Shown: positions 7,461 to 15,020 of the stretch, piece after piece
How positions within the stretch are numbered: position 1 is the first letter of the stretch
Layout: the number at the start of each line of letters is the position of its first letter
Source: DATCZB01 sp035513215
GTDB taxonomy: Bacteria > Pseudomonadota > Gammaproteobacteria > Steroidobacterales > Rariloculaceae
DNA: 18,586 nt
NCBI GenBank assembly: GCA_035513215.1
Contig: DATKCK010000107.1
Coordinates: forward strand, 1-18,586
Reading direction: 5' to 3'
Notes under the pieces: generated by a model
Told to the model about the DNA's origin: nothing
What the model saw: the letters and a program-made list of their open reading frames with translations, nothing else
The model's database searches: none
Made by a program: the position numbers and the translations under genes

Positions 7461-8327
7461 ATGGAGTTCATTTATTTTCTCGGGCGCTTTCACGTCCTTG
7501 TTCTACACATCCCGATCGGCATCATCATCGCGATCTTCGCGCTCGAGTGGATGGCCCGCAATGAGAAATACCGCCATCTCGAGTCGGCGTCGGCATTTCT
7601 CTGGATTGTCGCGGCCGTATCGGCGATCGTGACGGTCATTCTCGGCTACATGCACTTCGCCGAGGGCGCTTTCGTCGGTCCTTCGGCTGCCCAGCACCGC
7701 ACTTTCGGCACAGCGCTCGGCATCATCATCACGGTCGTCGCCGTGTTGCGCGCGAGCCGGTTCGCGTCGAGCTACAAGCCCGTGTTCTTCCCGGCCGCGA
7801 TCCTGATGGTGCTCTTGGCCTCGATCACGGGGCACTACGGCGGCAATCTGACCCACGGGTCGACCTACCTCGTCGAGTATGCGCCGCAGCCGATTCGCGC
7901 GCTGGCCGGCCTCCCGCCGCGGCGCACGGTCGAGAGCTATGTCTCTGCCGATCCTTACCTCGATCTTGTCGGGCCGATACTCGACCTGCGCTGCGAGAGC
8001 TGTCACAACGAGGACAAGCGGGAAAGCGACCTCATTCTGACGAGCTACGAGGGGTTGATGCGCGGCGGCGAGACCGGCACCGTCGTCGTTGCCGGAAGGC
8101 CTGAGTTCAGCGAGCTCTTGAATCGGGTTATGTTGCCGAGCGACGACGAGTCGTTCATGCCGGCCGAAGGCAATACGCCGCTGACGGAGGCGCAGATCGC
8201 GATTCTCGAGTGGTGGATCGGCGCCGGGATGCCTGCTGAGACGACGATGGATCAGGTCGAGCTTCAGCCGGGTGCCGAGCTCGAGAGCCTCATTCGTCGG
8301 GAGCTCGGCTTGTCGCCGGGCCAGTGA
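7461..8327 (+). CDS. Membrane DUF2231 domain fused to planctomycete-type cytochrome c
   Basis: A 288-residue inner-membrane protein. About four hydrophobic segments (roughly residues 11-29, 44-65, 83-98, 107-124) form a DUF2231-type domain with His11, His16 and the GHYGGNLTHG loop (124-133), candidate heme or metal ligands. A single c-heme motif CESCH (178-182) follows in the C-terminal part, with FMP (232-234) likely giving the Met ligand and a final helix ending ILEWWIGAGMP. This is the arrangement of the planctomycete cytochrome c (PSC) domain. The ATG at 7461 has GGAG ten bases upstream. The gene lies 109 bp after the LigJ-like gene and could be co-transcribed. It may pass electrons between a periplasmic dehydrogenase and the membrane, but that is inference. 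Its last codons lie in a large inverted repeat. Confidence 0.85.
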   Translation: MEFIYFLGRFHVLVLHIPIGIIIAIFALEWMARNEKYRHLESASAFLWIVAAVSAIVTVILGYMHFAEGAFVGPSAAQHRTFGTALGIIITVVAVLRASRFASSYKPVFFPAAILMVLLASITGHYGGNLTHGSTYLVEYAPQPIRALAGLPPRRTVESYVSADPYLDLVGPILDLRCESCHNEDKRESDLILTSYEGLMRGGETGTVVVAGRPEFSELLNRVMLPSDDESFMPAEGNTPLTEAQIAILEWWIGAGMPAETTMDQVELQPGAELESLIRRELGLSPGQ

Positions 8328-8452
8328 GCACGGGGGCGCTCCGGCTCAGACAGTCCTCGCGCGGCGGCGGCGTCGCTCTGCTAGACGGATTCGCGGCGCT
8401 GCGGAACTCGCCTGAGCGCCCCCGTGCTCACTCGCCCGGCGACAAGCCGAGC
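8303..8452. repeat. 39-bp near-perfect inverted repeat including a duplicated gene 3' end
   Basis: The left arm 8303-8341 and right arm 8414-8452 are reverse complements with one mismatch, separated by 72 bp. The left arm covers the last codons and stop of the DUF2231-cytochrome c gene and the bases after it. Read on the minus strand, the right arm encodes LGLSPGE and a TGA, against LGLSPGQ and TGA in the gene, so it is an inverted copy of the coding end. It lies just beyond the stop of the convergent DUF3300 gene at 8460 and can act as a strong bidirectional hairpin between the two. No U-tract is visible. Confidence 0.85.
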
Positions 8453-8459
8453 GGATTGT

Positions 8460-10118
8460 CTAGCGGGAGCGTCGCGTGCCTTGCGGCGCAGATGACGACG
8501 AGCTCGATCGCGTTGCGCCGCGTGGGGAAGGCGCCGGTGCCGCTCTGGGCGTGGGTGCTGAACTGCGTACGCCGCCGAGCCCGGAGGATCGCGTCGGGGC
8601 AGGCGCCGCTCTTGGTGCTGGCGTTGGCGCGGGCGCCGCTATACCGACGCGGCCGAGCCCCGCGGCTCTCGCCGGTGCCGGTGCGGACGCAGCCCTCGGC
8701 GCGGGTGCAGCTCTCGGCGCCGGCGTTGGTGCAGGTGTCGACCGGCGCATGCCGCCGATCGCCGCGCCGGATGAGCGCGTCGTCGATCGTGTCGATGTCG
8801 AAGGCGCGGGCGTCGGTGCGCGCGGCGGCGGTGCCGCTCGGGACGGACTGACGCCGCGCAGCTGCGAGGGTGTCGTTGTTGGCGTCGGCACCGGCCGCGT
8901 TCGCGATGGCGCCGATCCTTCCGTCGGCGTCGCCGTCGCCGATCGCTCGACGCGACCGCCAATGGCGGGTTCCCCACGTCGCTCCGACGCGCCCTGGGAC
9001 CGCGTGGCGCCCGAGGCGCTCACGGACGGCCTCGCACCCGAGGCGCCGGCCGCCGGCGTGGCGCCGCGTCGCGTCGTGCCCCCGACCGTCGTCGTTGTCG
9101 TCGTTGTCGTCGTTGCGCGCGTTCCCTGTCGGCCGAGCCCGCCGGCGGCGGCGCGCGTGCTCGTTGCGGCGCCGCGCGTCGTCGAGATATTCGGCTGGCT
9201 CTCGACCGTCGCCGTGCGCGCGGATCGCACCGCGCTGTTGCGGCCTTCGATCGTCAGCGTGCGCGGCCGATCGCCGCGCCGCGGCCGCGGCTGCCAGACG
9301 TTCGAGTAATTGTTAGCCGAAACCGTGATGATGACATTGCTGCGGTAGTAATAGGGCCGATACAGGTAGTGCGTGTTCAGGTAGTACGGATGCAGGCGAT
9401 GGCTGTGATGGTACAGATGCAGATGATGCGTGTGCCATCCGATCGAGAAATACGAGGTCACGCCCCAGAAGAAACTCGACGGCCAGAAGTAACCCGAGGG
9501 GTAGGGGTAGTAGTAGAGCGGATAGGCGACCGGGTAGTAACGGTAAACCGGCCTCGGCTGGTAGACGATAACCTCGGCCGGCTCATAGATCGGGACATAG
9601 ACGACCTCGGGGTCGGCCGGCCTGATCTCGATGACGTCGCCGTTATCGGCAACGATCTGCCTGTCGTCGGAGCTGAGATTGCCGGCGAGCAGAGCGCGGC
9701 GCCTGAAGTCCTGCGCCGCAGTGAGCACGGCCGTCTCGTCGGTCAGCACGGCTTCGCCGAGCGCCCAGGTCCAGTCGATATCGTCGTTCATCAGGCGCAG
9801 GATCTCGGGGTAGTTGAGCAGCGCGATGACCGATTCGTCCCAGGCCTCGTCGGGCTCGAGCGTCGGATCCTGCTCGAGATCGTCGAGGAAGCGGGTGGCC
9901 CGAACGATGTCGAGCGGGAAAGTCGATGCCGGCAGAATGATCCCGAGCAGGTCATCGGGATAGAGCGCGATCGGCGCGACGAGCTCTTCGAGATCGTTAG
10001 GGTCAAGGGCCTGGGATCGGGCCGGCCCGCTGAAAAGAGCGACAGCGGCCAGCAGGAGGGTGGACCCCAGGAGCGCGACGTGCCGGAAGTCCGGCCGATT
10101 CAACGCGGTTTTATCCAT
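8460..10118 (-). CDS. Secreted DUF3300 protein with long low-complexity tail
   Basis: A 552-residue exported protein of unknown function. Residues 12-35 form a signal peptide ending near ARSQA. The DUF3300 domain (about 38-230) shows the typical LVAPIALYPDDLLGIILPASTFPLDIV-like start, WDESVIALLNYPEILRLM and DPEVVYVPIYEP. Residues 190-260 are very rich in Tyr, Pro and His, with HTHHLHLYHHSHRLH suggesting metal or surface binding. The last 270 or so residues are Ala/Pro/Thr/Arg/Ser-rich with APTPAPRAAPAP-type repeats and a Thr9 run encoded by a 9-bp tandem repeat (9087-9113). The tail is probably disordered. The biased tail also opens a long shadow frame on the plus strand. The ATG at 10118 lacks a clear Shine-Dalgarno. 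The gene converges on the DUF2231 gene. Confidence 0.85.
   Translation of the reverse strand: MDKTALNRPDFRHVALLGSTLLLAAVALFSGPARSQALDPNDLEELVAPIALYPDDLLGIILPASTFPLDIVRATRFLDDLEQDPTLEPDEAWDESVIALLNYPEILRLMNDDIDWTWALGEAVLTDETAVLTAAQDFRRRALLAGNLSSDDRQIVADNGDVIEIRPADPEVVYVPIYEPAEVIVYQPRPVYRYYPVAYPLYYYPYPSGYFWPSSFFWGVTSYFSIGWHTHHLHLYHHSHRLHPYYLNTHYLYRPYYYRSNVIITVSANNYSNVWQPRPRRGDRPRTLTIEGRNSAVRSARTATVESQPNISTTRGAATSTRAAAGGLGRQGTRATTTTTTTTTVGGTTRRGATPAAGASGARPSVSASGATRSQGASERRGEPAIGGRVERSATATPTEGSAPSRTRPVPTPTTTPSQLRGVSPSRAAPPPRAPTPAPSTSTRSTTRSSGAAIGGMRRSTPAPTPAPRAAPAPRAASAPAPARAAGLGRVGIAAPAPTPAPRAAPAPTRSSGLGGVRSSAPTPRAAPAPSPRGATRSSSSSSAPQGTRRSR
9087..9113 (-). repeat. 9-bp coding microsatellite encoding a Thr9 run
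   Basis: On the minus strand the DNA reads ACGACGACA, ACGACGACA, ACGACGACG: three 9-bp units giving nine threonines in the DUF3300 protein tail. Because the unit is a multiple of three, slippage would change the length of the run without a frameshift. Confidence 0.75.
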
Positions 10119-10174
10119 AGTGTCAGCGAGCTTACGCGAGCCTAGCTGAATGACACCTTAACCGGCCTGCCGAA

Positions 10175-10203
10175 TCGACGCTCCGGGGGGGTTCCGCTAG
10201 AAT
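10175..10203 (+). promoter_or_regulatory. Candidate sigma-70 promoter for the DUF6152-PepSY genes
   Basis: TCGACG at 10175-10180 (four of six matches to TTGACA) is followed after exactly 17 bp by TAGAAT at 10198-10203 (five of six to TATAAT). This leaves a leader of about 80 bases before the ATG at 10293. The -10 sits in a small inverted repeat (CCGCT at 10194-10198, AGCGG at 10207-10211). The 174-bp gap between this gene and the divergent DUF3300 gene holds nothing else I can identify. Confidence 0.45.
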
Positions 10204-10292
10204 CCCAGCGGTCTGAGCCTTTCCGGGGGGACGGCCGACGGTCTCCAGGGTCCGCCCGGGCTTGAGACCGGGTCGCGACGAGGAGTCACGTC

Positions 10293-11384
10293 ATGAGAAG
10301 AATGCTGGGACGGGTCCTTGGGCTGTCGGCGCTGCTTGTCGCCTTCGCGCCGGCGGCGCGGGCGCATCACTCGTTCGCCGCCGAGTTCGTCGAGGGCTCG
10401 AGCGGAGAGGTCGAGGGTGTCGTCACGCGGGTCTGGTTCACGAATCCGCACGTACGCTATCGGCTTGACGTGACCAACGATGACGGGACTGTCGAGGAGT
10501 GGGAGCTTCAGCTCACGAGCGTGACCAACCTTCGCCGTAGCGAGTGGTATGTCGATACCGTCAAGGTCGGCGACAGCATTCAGGCCCAGGGCGAGGTCGC
10601 GCGGGACGGATCGAACAAGCTCTACGCGCGCCGTATCGATGTCGAGGGCGGGCGACAGCTCGGCGCCTACGGCGGCCGACAGGAGCCCTCGGCCGAGCAG
10701 CCCGATCTGACGTACGAGGACTACGGCTACGGGCAGCTCGATCCCGGCCACCCGTTCGACATCAGCGGTGCCTGGAACAACGGCTTTAAGTTCCGCGTCA
10801 CGGCCGACGACCTGGAGCCGAAGCCCTATCTGTTCACCGACGAAGCACGCGCGATGTACGAGGCGACGGAGCACTACGACGACTACTCGCTGCGCTGCAT
10901 GGCGCCGGGTCTGCCGCGCATCATCGGCGCGCCGTACACGATGGAAATCGTCGATGCCGGCACGCACTACCTCGTCGTTCACGAGGAGCACAACATGCCG
11001 CGGCGAATCTACATGGACGGCCGCGAGGCGCCGGAGAACCTGCAGCCGAGCTCGCTCGGATTCTCGGTCGGCCACTGGGAGAGCGACAACGCGCTCGTCA
11101 TCGAGACGACACACCTTTTGCCGGGCTGGCTCGACGGCTCGGGCCTGCCGATGTCGGGCGACGGCACGCGAATCGTCGAGCGCTGGGAGTTTGCCGAGGA
11201 CAGGCTCACGATGGACCGCGTCGCAACGTTCCACGACCCGTACTACACGGCGCCGCTCGTCCGCCGCCGCGGCTCCGCGCGCGAGCCCGGCCTCGTGGTC
11301 CTCGAGATGGCGAGCTGCGATCCGCAAAGCTACTACCGCGACCTCTACGAAAGCGGCCGGCTCGAGGAGTACCTCCATCGGTAA
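10293..11384 (+). CDS. Secreted DUF6152 protein with extra C-terminal domain
   Basis: A 363-residue exported protein of unknown biochemical role. The signal peptide (1-24) ends ARA, and the mature protein would begin HHSFAAEF, the classic DUF6152 start. The DUF6152 part (about 25-120) is an OB-like region with GVVTRVWFTNPHVRY, LRRSEWYVDTVKVGDSIQAQG and a DGSNKLYARRI strand. The C-terminal part (about 150-345) contains MPRRIYMDGREAPEN, GFSVGHWESDNALVIETT, RIVERWEF and HDPYYTAPLV, a module I associate with uncharacterised secreted proteins of Acidobacteria and Proteobacteria. Most simple DUF6152 proteins are much shorter, so this is a fusion. The ATG at 10293 has AGGAG eight bases upstream. The PepSY gene follows after 24 bp, suggesting an operon. 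Confidence 0.82.
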   Translation: MRRMLGRVLGLSALLVAFAPAARAHHSFAAEFVEGSSGEVEGVVTRVWFTNPHVRYRLDVTNDDGTVEEWELQLTSVTNLRRSEWYVDTVKVGDSIQAQGEVARDGSNKLYARRIDVEGGRQLGAYGGRQEPSAEQPDLTYEDYGYGQLDPGHPFDISGAWNNGFKFRVTADDLEPKPYLFTDEARAMYEATEHYDDYSLRCMAPGLPRIIGAPYTMEIVDAGTHYLVVHEEHNMPRRIYMDGREAPENLQPSSLGFSVGHWESDNALVIETTHLLPGWLDGSGLPMSGDGTRIVERWEFAEDRLTMDRVATFHDPYYTAPLVRRRGSAREPGLVVLEMASCDPQSYYRDLYESGRLEEYLHR

Positions 11385-11408
11385 ATCGAGTCTGACCCCA
11401 TTTCGTCC
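11385..11408. repeat. GTCTGACCCCAT repeat between DUF6152 and PepSY genes
   Basis: This 24-bp gap is largely taken up by GAGTCTGACCCCATTT. Its core ATGGGGTCAGAC (read on the minus strand) recurs at the far end of the window (18540-18551). The element occupies the spot where a ribosome binding site for the PepSY gene would be expected, and no Shine-Dalgarno is present. I recall this motif as a widespread intergenic palindrome component in environmental Proteobacteria; that was not tested here. Confidence 0.6.
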
Positions 11409-12272
11409 ATGCGCAGAATTCTGATCAAGGTCCACCTCTGGCTCGCGCTCGCGCTCGGGGTCTACATCGTCGTCATTTCCGTCTCGGGGAGCGCCGTCGT
11501 TTTTCGGGGCGAGATCACGCGCTGGGCGATACCGCGGTTCGTGCCCGACGCGTCGGGCGAGCGGGTCGAGGGCGACGCGCTTGCCGCGGTGCTGGCCGAA
11601 GCATACCCGGACGACCAGGTCGTTCGCTTCAGTGAGGGCCGGTTTCCGCGGCAGCCCGTCAGCGTGCTGCTCGCGCGCGGCGGCGAGGAGCGGGGCCGGC
11701 TCTTCGATCCGTATGCGCTCGCGGACATGGGATCGAACTTCCCGCCCGTCGTTGCGGTTGTCGAATGGCTCGTTTCGCTGCACGACGATCTTTTGACTTA
11801 CCCCATCGGCCGCAAGATCAACGGAATTCTCGGCGGCCTCATGCTCATCGTCGCCGTGACGGGCATGATTCTCTGGTGGCCCGGCAGAAAGCGGTGGCCG
11901 CAGAGTCTTTACGGTCCCCCGAGCTCGCCGCGAAAGATCTGGCACCTGCACAGCGCGGTCGGGTTCTGGTTTTGTCTTTTGCTCGTGAACTGGTCGCTGA
12001 CGAGCATCTACTTCGCCTTTCCGGGACCGGTCGAGGACTTCAGGGACCGGCTCGACACTGACGTCAGCGACTTCGAGCGTCCGCTCGAAGGCCTGGTGAA
12101 TTTTCTCGTCGAGGCGCACTTCGGCCGCTTCGGCGGCGTCTGGGGGCGCGCGGCCTGGGTCGTGATCGGTCTCGCGCCCGCCGTGCTTTTCGTCAGCGGC
12201 TTTTTGATCTGGTGGCGGCAGCGTCAGCGCCGCAGCGCGGGCCGCCGCGCCGCGCAGCCGAAAATCGCCTGA
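11409..12272 (+). CDS. PepSY-associated transmembrane protein
   Basis: A 287-residue inner-membrane protein of the PepSY_TM/PiuB-like family, members of which are linked to iron or siderophore handling or to membrane flavin-type electron transfer. The N-terminus KVHLWLALALGVYIVVISVSG (7-27) with His9 and GSAVVFRGEI is the family signature. Further segments lie near 140-157 (GGLMLIVAVTGMILWWPGR), 171-195 (WHLHSAVGFWFCLLLVNW) and 245-267. The WHLHSAVGF and HLWL histidines are likely heme or metal ligands. It has roughly half the length of large PepSY reductases and no flavin domain. The ATG at 11409 gives the expected N-terminus but has no Shine-Dalgarno. It follows the DUF6152 gene by 24 bp and converges with the sulfatase after 21 bp. 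The substrate is unknown. Confidence 0.85.
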   Translation: MRRILIKVHLWLALALGVYIVVISVSGSAVVFRGEITRWAIPRFVPDASGERVEGDALAAVLAEAYPDDQVVRFSEGRFPRQPVSVLLARGGEERGRLFDPYALADMGSNFPPVVAVVEWLVSLHDDLLTYPIGRKINGILGGLMLIVAVTGMILWWPGRKRWPQSLYGPPSSPRKIWHLHSAVGFWFCLLLVNWSLTSIYFAFPGPVEDFRDRLDTDVSDFERPLEGLVNFLVEAHFGRFGGVWGRAAWVVIGLAPAVLFVSGFLIWWRQRQRRSAGRRAAQPKIA

Positions 12273-12293
12273 AGCGGTGCAGGACGCTCGCGC

Positions 12294-13715
12294 TCAGCCG
12301 CCGCTCGCGGCGAGATCGGGTGCGTCGTCATCCGGCAAGTGGCTCGCGAGCTCATCGATGACGTCCTGGTACCGGCCGTCGAGCGCGAGATTGGTCCACT
12401 CGTTCGGATCCTCGATCAGGTCGTAAAGCTCCTCGCTGCCGTCAGCGTAGCGGATGTAACGATAGCGCTCGGACGTGACTGCATGATTGCGGTAGCCGTA
12501 GGTCGAGAGCGCGGGGTAATCCCACTCGAGATCCGGGTTCCCTAGCAGCGGCACGAGGCTCATGCCCTCGACGTGCGCGGGACGCTCGAGCCCCGCGAGC
12601 TCAACGAGTGTCGGGTAGATGTCCATCAGCGAGACCGGTGCGCGCGTGACCGAACCCGGCGTCGTCACGCCGGGTGCGACGATGACAAACGGCACGTGCA
12701 GCGATTCGTTCCAGAGCGTCATTTTGCGGTAGCGCCCTTTCTCGCCGAGGTGAAAGCCGTGGTCGCCCCACAGCACGATGATCGTCCGGTCGGCGCGGCC
12801 GCTCGCCTCGAGCGCATCGAGCAGCCGGCCGACCATCGCATCGGCGAAGCTCACGCTCGCGAGATAGGCCTGGACGGCCTCATTCCAGCGACCGGCCGCC
12901 ACGGTCCACTCGTGCAGCTCGACGGAGAACAGGGTGCCTCTTCGTCCGATCGCCGGCACGTCGTCGAGATCGTCGTCGGCAAACGGTGGCAGCTCGATCG
13001 TCTCGAGCGGGTGCAGCTCGAAATACGGCTCCGGCACCCACCAGGGAAGATGAGGCCGATAGATGCCGGCCGCCGTGAAGCGGGGCCGGTCGGCCGCCGC
13101 CTCGAGTTGGCGCTCGATCCAGCCGACGACCTGACCGTCGCCCGTTGCGGAGTCTTCGGCCACGATGGCATCCCAGTCGTACCCCGAGAAGATGGCGTTC
13201 CGGTTGGCCGGTCGCGACACCGGTCCGATCTCGTCGGGCAGCTGCCGTTCCGGGCTCGGATAGAAGTCGTCCCAGGCCGTCGTGTCGTTGTAGCCCGTGA
13301 ATCCCGATTCGTTGAACGTATGCGCATGAAAAATCTTGCCGGCGCCGATCGTCGCGTAGCCGTTGTCGCGAAAATGGCGCGGCAGCGTGGGCTTGCCGGC
13401 GAAGGTCGCTTCGCCGCGCCAGTCCGGCAGGTTGCCGTAAACGCCCGAGGTCGAGGGCCTGAGGCCCGTCAGGAGAGCAGTGCGCACGGGGTTGCAGAGC
13501 GCCGACGGCGACTGCGCGTTCATGAAGGCCATGCCGCGCGCCGCGAGCCGGTCGATGTTGGGCGTCTTCGTCTGCGGGTGACCGCCGAGGTAACCGACCC
13601 AGTCGTTGAGATCGTCGATGGCGATGAAGAGGACGTCGTGCCGGGCCTCGTCCTGCGCCGGCAGCGCCGACGACAGCAGCAGTGCGGCCAGGGTTATTGC
13701 TTTTCGATATCGCAT
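12294..13715 (-). CDS. Secreted type I sulfatase, iduronate-2-sulfatase-like
   Basis: A 473-residue exported sulfatase (alkaline phosphatase superfamily). After a signal peptide (about 1-20, ending LPA before QDEARHD) it has AIDDLNDWVGYLGG with metal ligands Asp34 and Asp35. The CNPVR motif follows (Cys74 to Arg78), where Cys74 should be converted to formylglycine by a maturase not in this window. VGKVFHP-like GAGKIFHAHTFN, WGDHGFHLGEKGRYRKMTLWNES and the C-terminal LYDLIEDPNEWTNLA also match the iduronate-2-sulfatase-like (S1_7-type) group. The ATG at 13715 is preferred; a TTG at 13730 overlaps the upstream stop as TTGA. It is the second gene after the DUF3500 gene with 11 bp between. It probably cleaves sulfate from an algal or marine glycan, but no glycosidases are nearby to name it. 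Confidence 0.9.
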   Translation of the reverse strand: MRYRKAITLAALLLSSALPAQDEARHDVLFIAIDDLNDWVGYLGGHPQTKTPNIDRLAARGMAFMNAQSPSALCNPVRTALLTGLRPSTSGVYGNLPDWRGEATFAGKPTLPRHFRDNGYATIGAGKIFHAHTFNESGFTGYNDTTAWDDFYPSPERQLPDEIGPVSRPANRNAIFSGYDWDAIVAEDSATGDGQVVGWIERQLEAAADRPRFTAAGIYRPHLPWWVPEPYFELHPLETIELPPFADDDLDDVPAIGRRGTLFSVELHEWTVAAGRWNEAVQAYLASVSFADAMVGRLLDALEASGRADRTIIVLWGDHGFHLGEKGRYRKMTLWNESLHVPFVIVAPGVTTPGSVTRAPVSLMDIYPTLVELAGLERPAHVEGMSLVPLLGNPDLEWDYPALSTYGYRNHAVTSERYRYIRYADGSEELYDLIEDPNEWTNLALDGRYQDVIDELASHLPDDDAPDLAASGG

Positions 13716-13726
13716 GGGACGCAGTC

Positions 13727-14926
13727 TCAACGGTTCGTGAAGGCCGCGGATTCCCCGTGACCGTGGGTCGGATCGTTCGCGTAGCGCTCCATGTGCTGGC
13801 GCAGCAGATCCATGCCGTAGTCGTTACCGTTCGGCGTCCGGACCACGCTGTGGATGTGGTTGCGCGTCGCTTCGCCGCGTGGGCCGGCGAGCGCGGTGGG
13901 TCCCTGATGGTCGAACTCTATATAGAGGACGGGGCTATGAATGCGATAGTAGAAGACGCCGTTGCTCTCGACGCTGCCTTTCCAGGCGAAGAAGGTGCGA
14001 TCCAGATGCGCCATGACCTCTTCCATCCGGATCGCGGCGTGACCGTCGTCGATGTTGCCGACGTAGAGCCCGATCAGATCGAGCAGAGCCTGTCGCTGCG
14101 TGGCGTCGAGACGTGTCGCGGGCAGGCCTGCGTAAGCGACGGCCACGTTGTCGCTCATCATCTCGGCTTCGTTCTCGCCGCGGCTCTTGGCGGTGCTCAG
14201 AATCGCGTCGGCGCGCTGCCCGGCGTCGAGCGACTGCATGAACCCGAGCGCCTCATTCTGCTCGGGCTGCATGATCGTGGTGCCGGCATACCGACCGCTC
14301 TCGGCCGTCACGGGCTCGGAGCCCATGAACACCGGCGTCATGACGACATGGTCGCCGGCGACGAAGTAGTTGATGACGAGATGATGGCCGTCGAGCTGCC
14401 AGCCCCAGGGCTCCTCTGCCGAGGGCTCGCCCATGACGGTGAAGAAGTAGAGGTCCTCGCCGTAGTCCTGGAAGTTGTCGATGAGCTCGGCGACCGTGTG
14501 ATTAAGACGCATGATGTCGCGCGAGGTCCGATAGCCCCGCTCGCTCAGGCTCGCCTGCATCAGCGCGTAAGCGAGCGCGTTCTGCGCTTCGGTCATCTCG
14601 CGTACGCTGACTCCCTGCCGCGGAAAGAGATGAATGTTCGCCCAGTTGCGCCATTCGCTGTCGCCGACGGGGTAGAGCGTGCGCTCGCGCTGCTCGTCGG
14701 ACAGCGATGCCAGAAAGCGCTGGGCGGCAATGCGCACGTCATCCGTGCTGACGCCCGTGCTCTTGAGCGCGTAAAGGCCCGTCTCGACCGTGCCGTCCGC
14801 GGTCAGACCGACGAAGGGTTCGGCGAGCGCAGCTTGCATGCGCTGCGCGAAGCCGCCGGGCTGGGCCAGTGCGATGGTGCCGATGACCGCCGCAAAGCCT
14901 GCGAGTGCTATCGTTTTTCTGGTCAC
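13727..14926 (-). CDS. Secreted DUF3500 protein
   Basis: A 399-residue exported protein of the DUF3500 family, function unknown. The GTG at 14926 is chosen: it has GGGGGA about seven bases upstream and starts a signal peptide (TRKTIALAGFAAVIGTIALAQ). The in-frame ATG at 14965 has no ribosome site. Family features visible are RTLYPVGDSEWRNWANIH, the long GYRTSRDIMRLNHTVAEL helix, GEDLYFFTVMGEPSAEEPWGWQLDGHHLVINYF (mid-protein), PVFMGSEP, YYRIHSPVLYIEFDHQG and the HIHSVVRTPNGNDYGMDLLRQH end. The clustered His residues (GHHL, DHQG, HIHSV, RQH) hint at metal binding. It is 11 bp upstream of the sulfatase and likely co-transcribed. Members often occur with degradative genes, but no activity has been assigned that I know of. 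Confidence 0.85.
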   Translation of the reverse strand: MTRKTIALAGFAAVIGTIALAQPGGFAQRMQAALAEPFVGLTADGTVETGLYALKSTGVSTDDVRIAAQRFLASLSDEQRERTLYPVGDSEWRNWANIHLFPRQGVSVREMTEAQNALAYALMQASLSERGYRTSRDIMRLNHTVAELIDNFQDYGEDLYFFTVMGEPSAEEPWGWQLDGHHLVINYFVAGDHVVMTPVFMGSEPVTAESGRYAGTTIMQPEQNEALGFMQSLDAGQRADAILSTAKSRGENEAEMMSDNVAVAYAGLPATRLDATQRQALLDLIGLYVGNIDDGHAAIRMEEVMAHLDRTFFAWKGSVESNGVFYYRIHSPVLYIEFDHQGPTALAGPRGEATRNHIHSVVRTPNGNDYGMDLLRQHMERYANDPTHGHGESAAFTNR

Positions 14927-15020
14927 GGCGCTGTCCCCCGATTCGATCGTCCGATTGCCGATCATACCGTGACTCGCGCTTCCGCGCGGCCGGTTGCGAA
15001 GGCCACGACCGTGGGCAAGA

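Noticed and set aside
8476..9309. 277-codon plus-strand frame opposite the DUF3300 tail
   Set aside because: It is a Gly/Ala/Val-rich shadow created by the repetitive GC-rich coding of the DUF3300 low-complexity tail.
10197..12119. 640-codon open frame on the minus strand
   Set aside because: It lies antisense to the DUF6152 and PepSY genes, which have signal peptides, membrane segments and family motifs. Its product is Arg/Asp/Val-rich without recognisable domains, typical of a GC-rich shadow.
12573..13760. 395-codon plus-strand frame opposite the sulfatase
   Set aside because: The sulfatase on the other strand has the full set of catalytic motifs; this frame has none.
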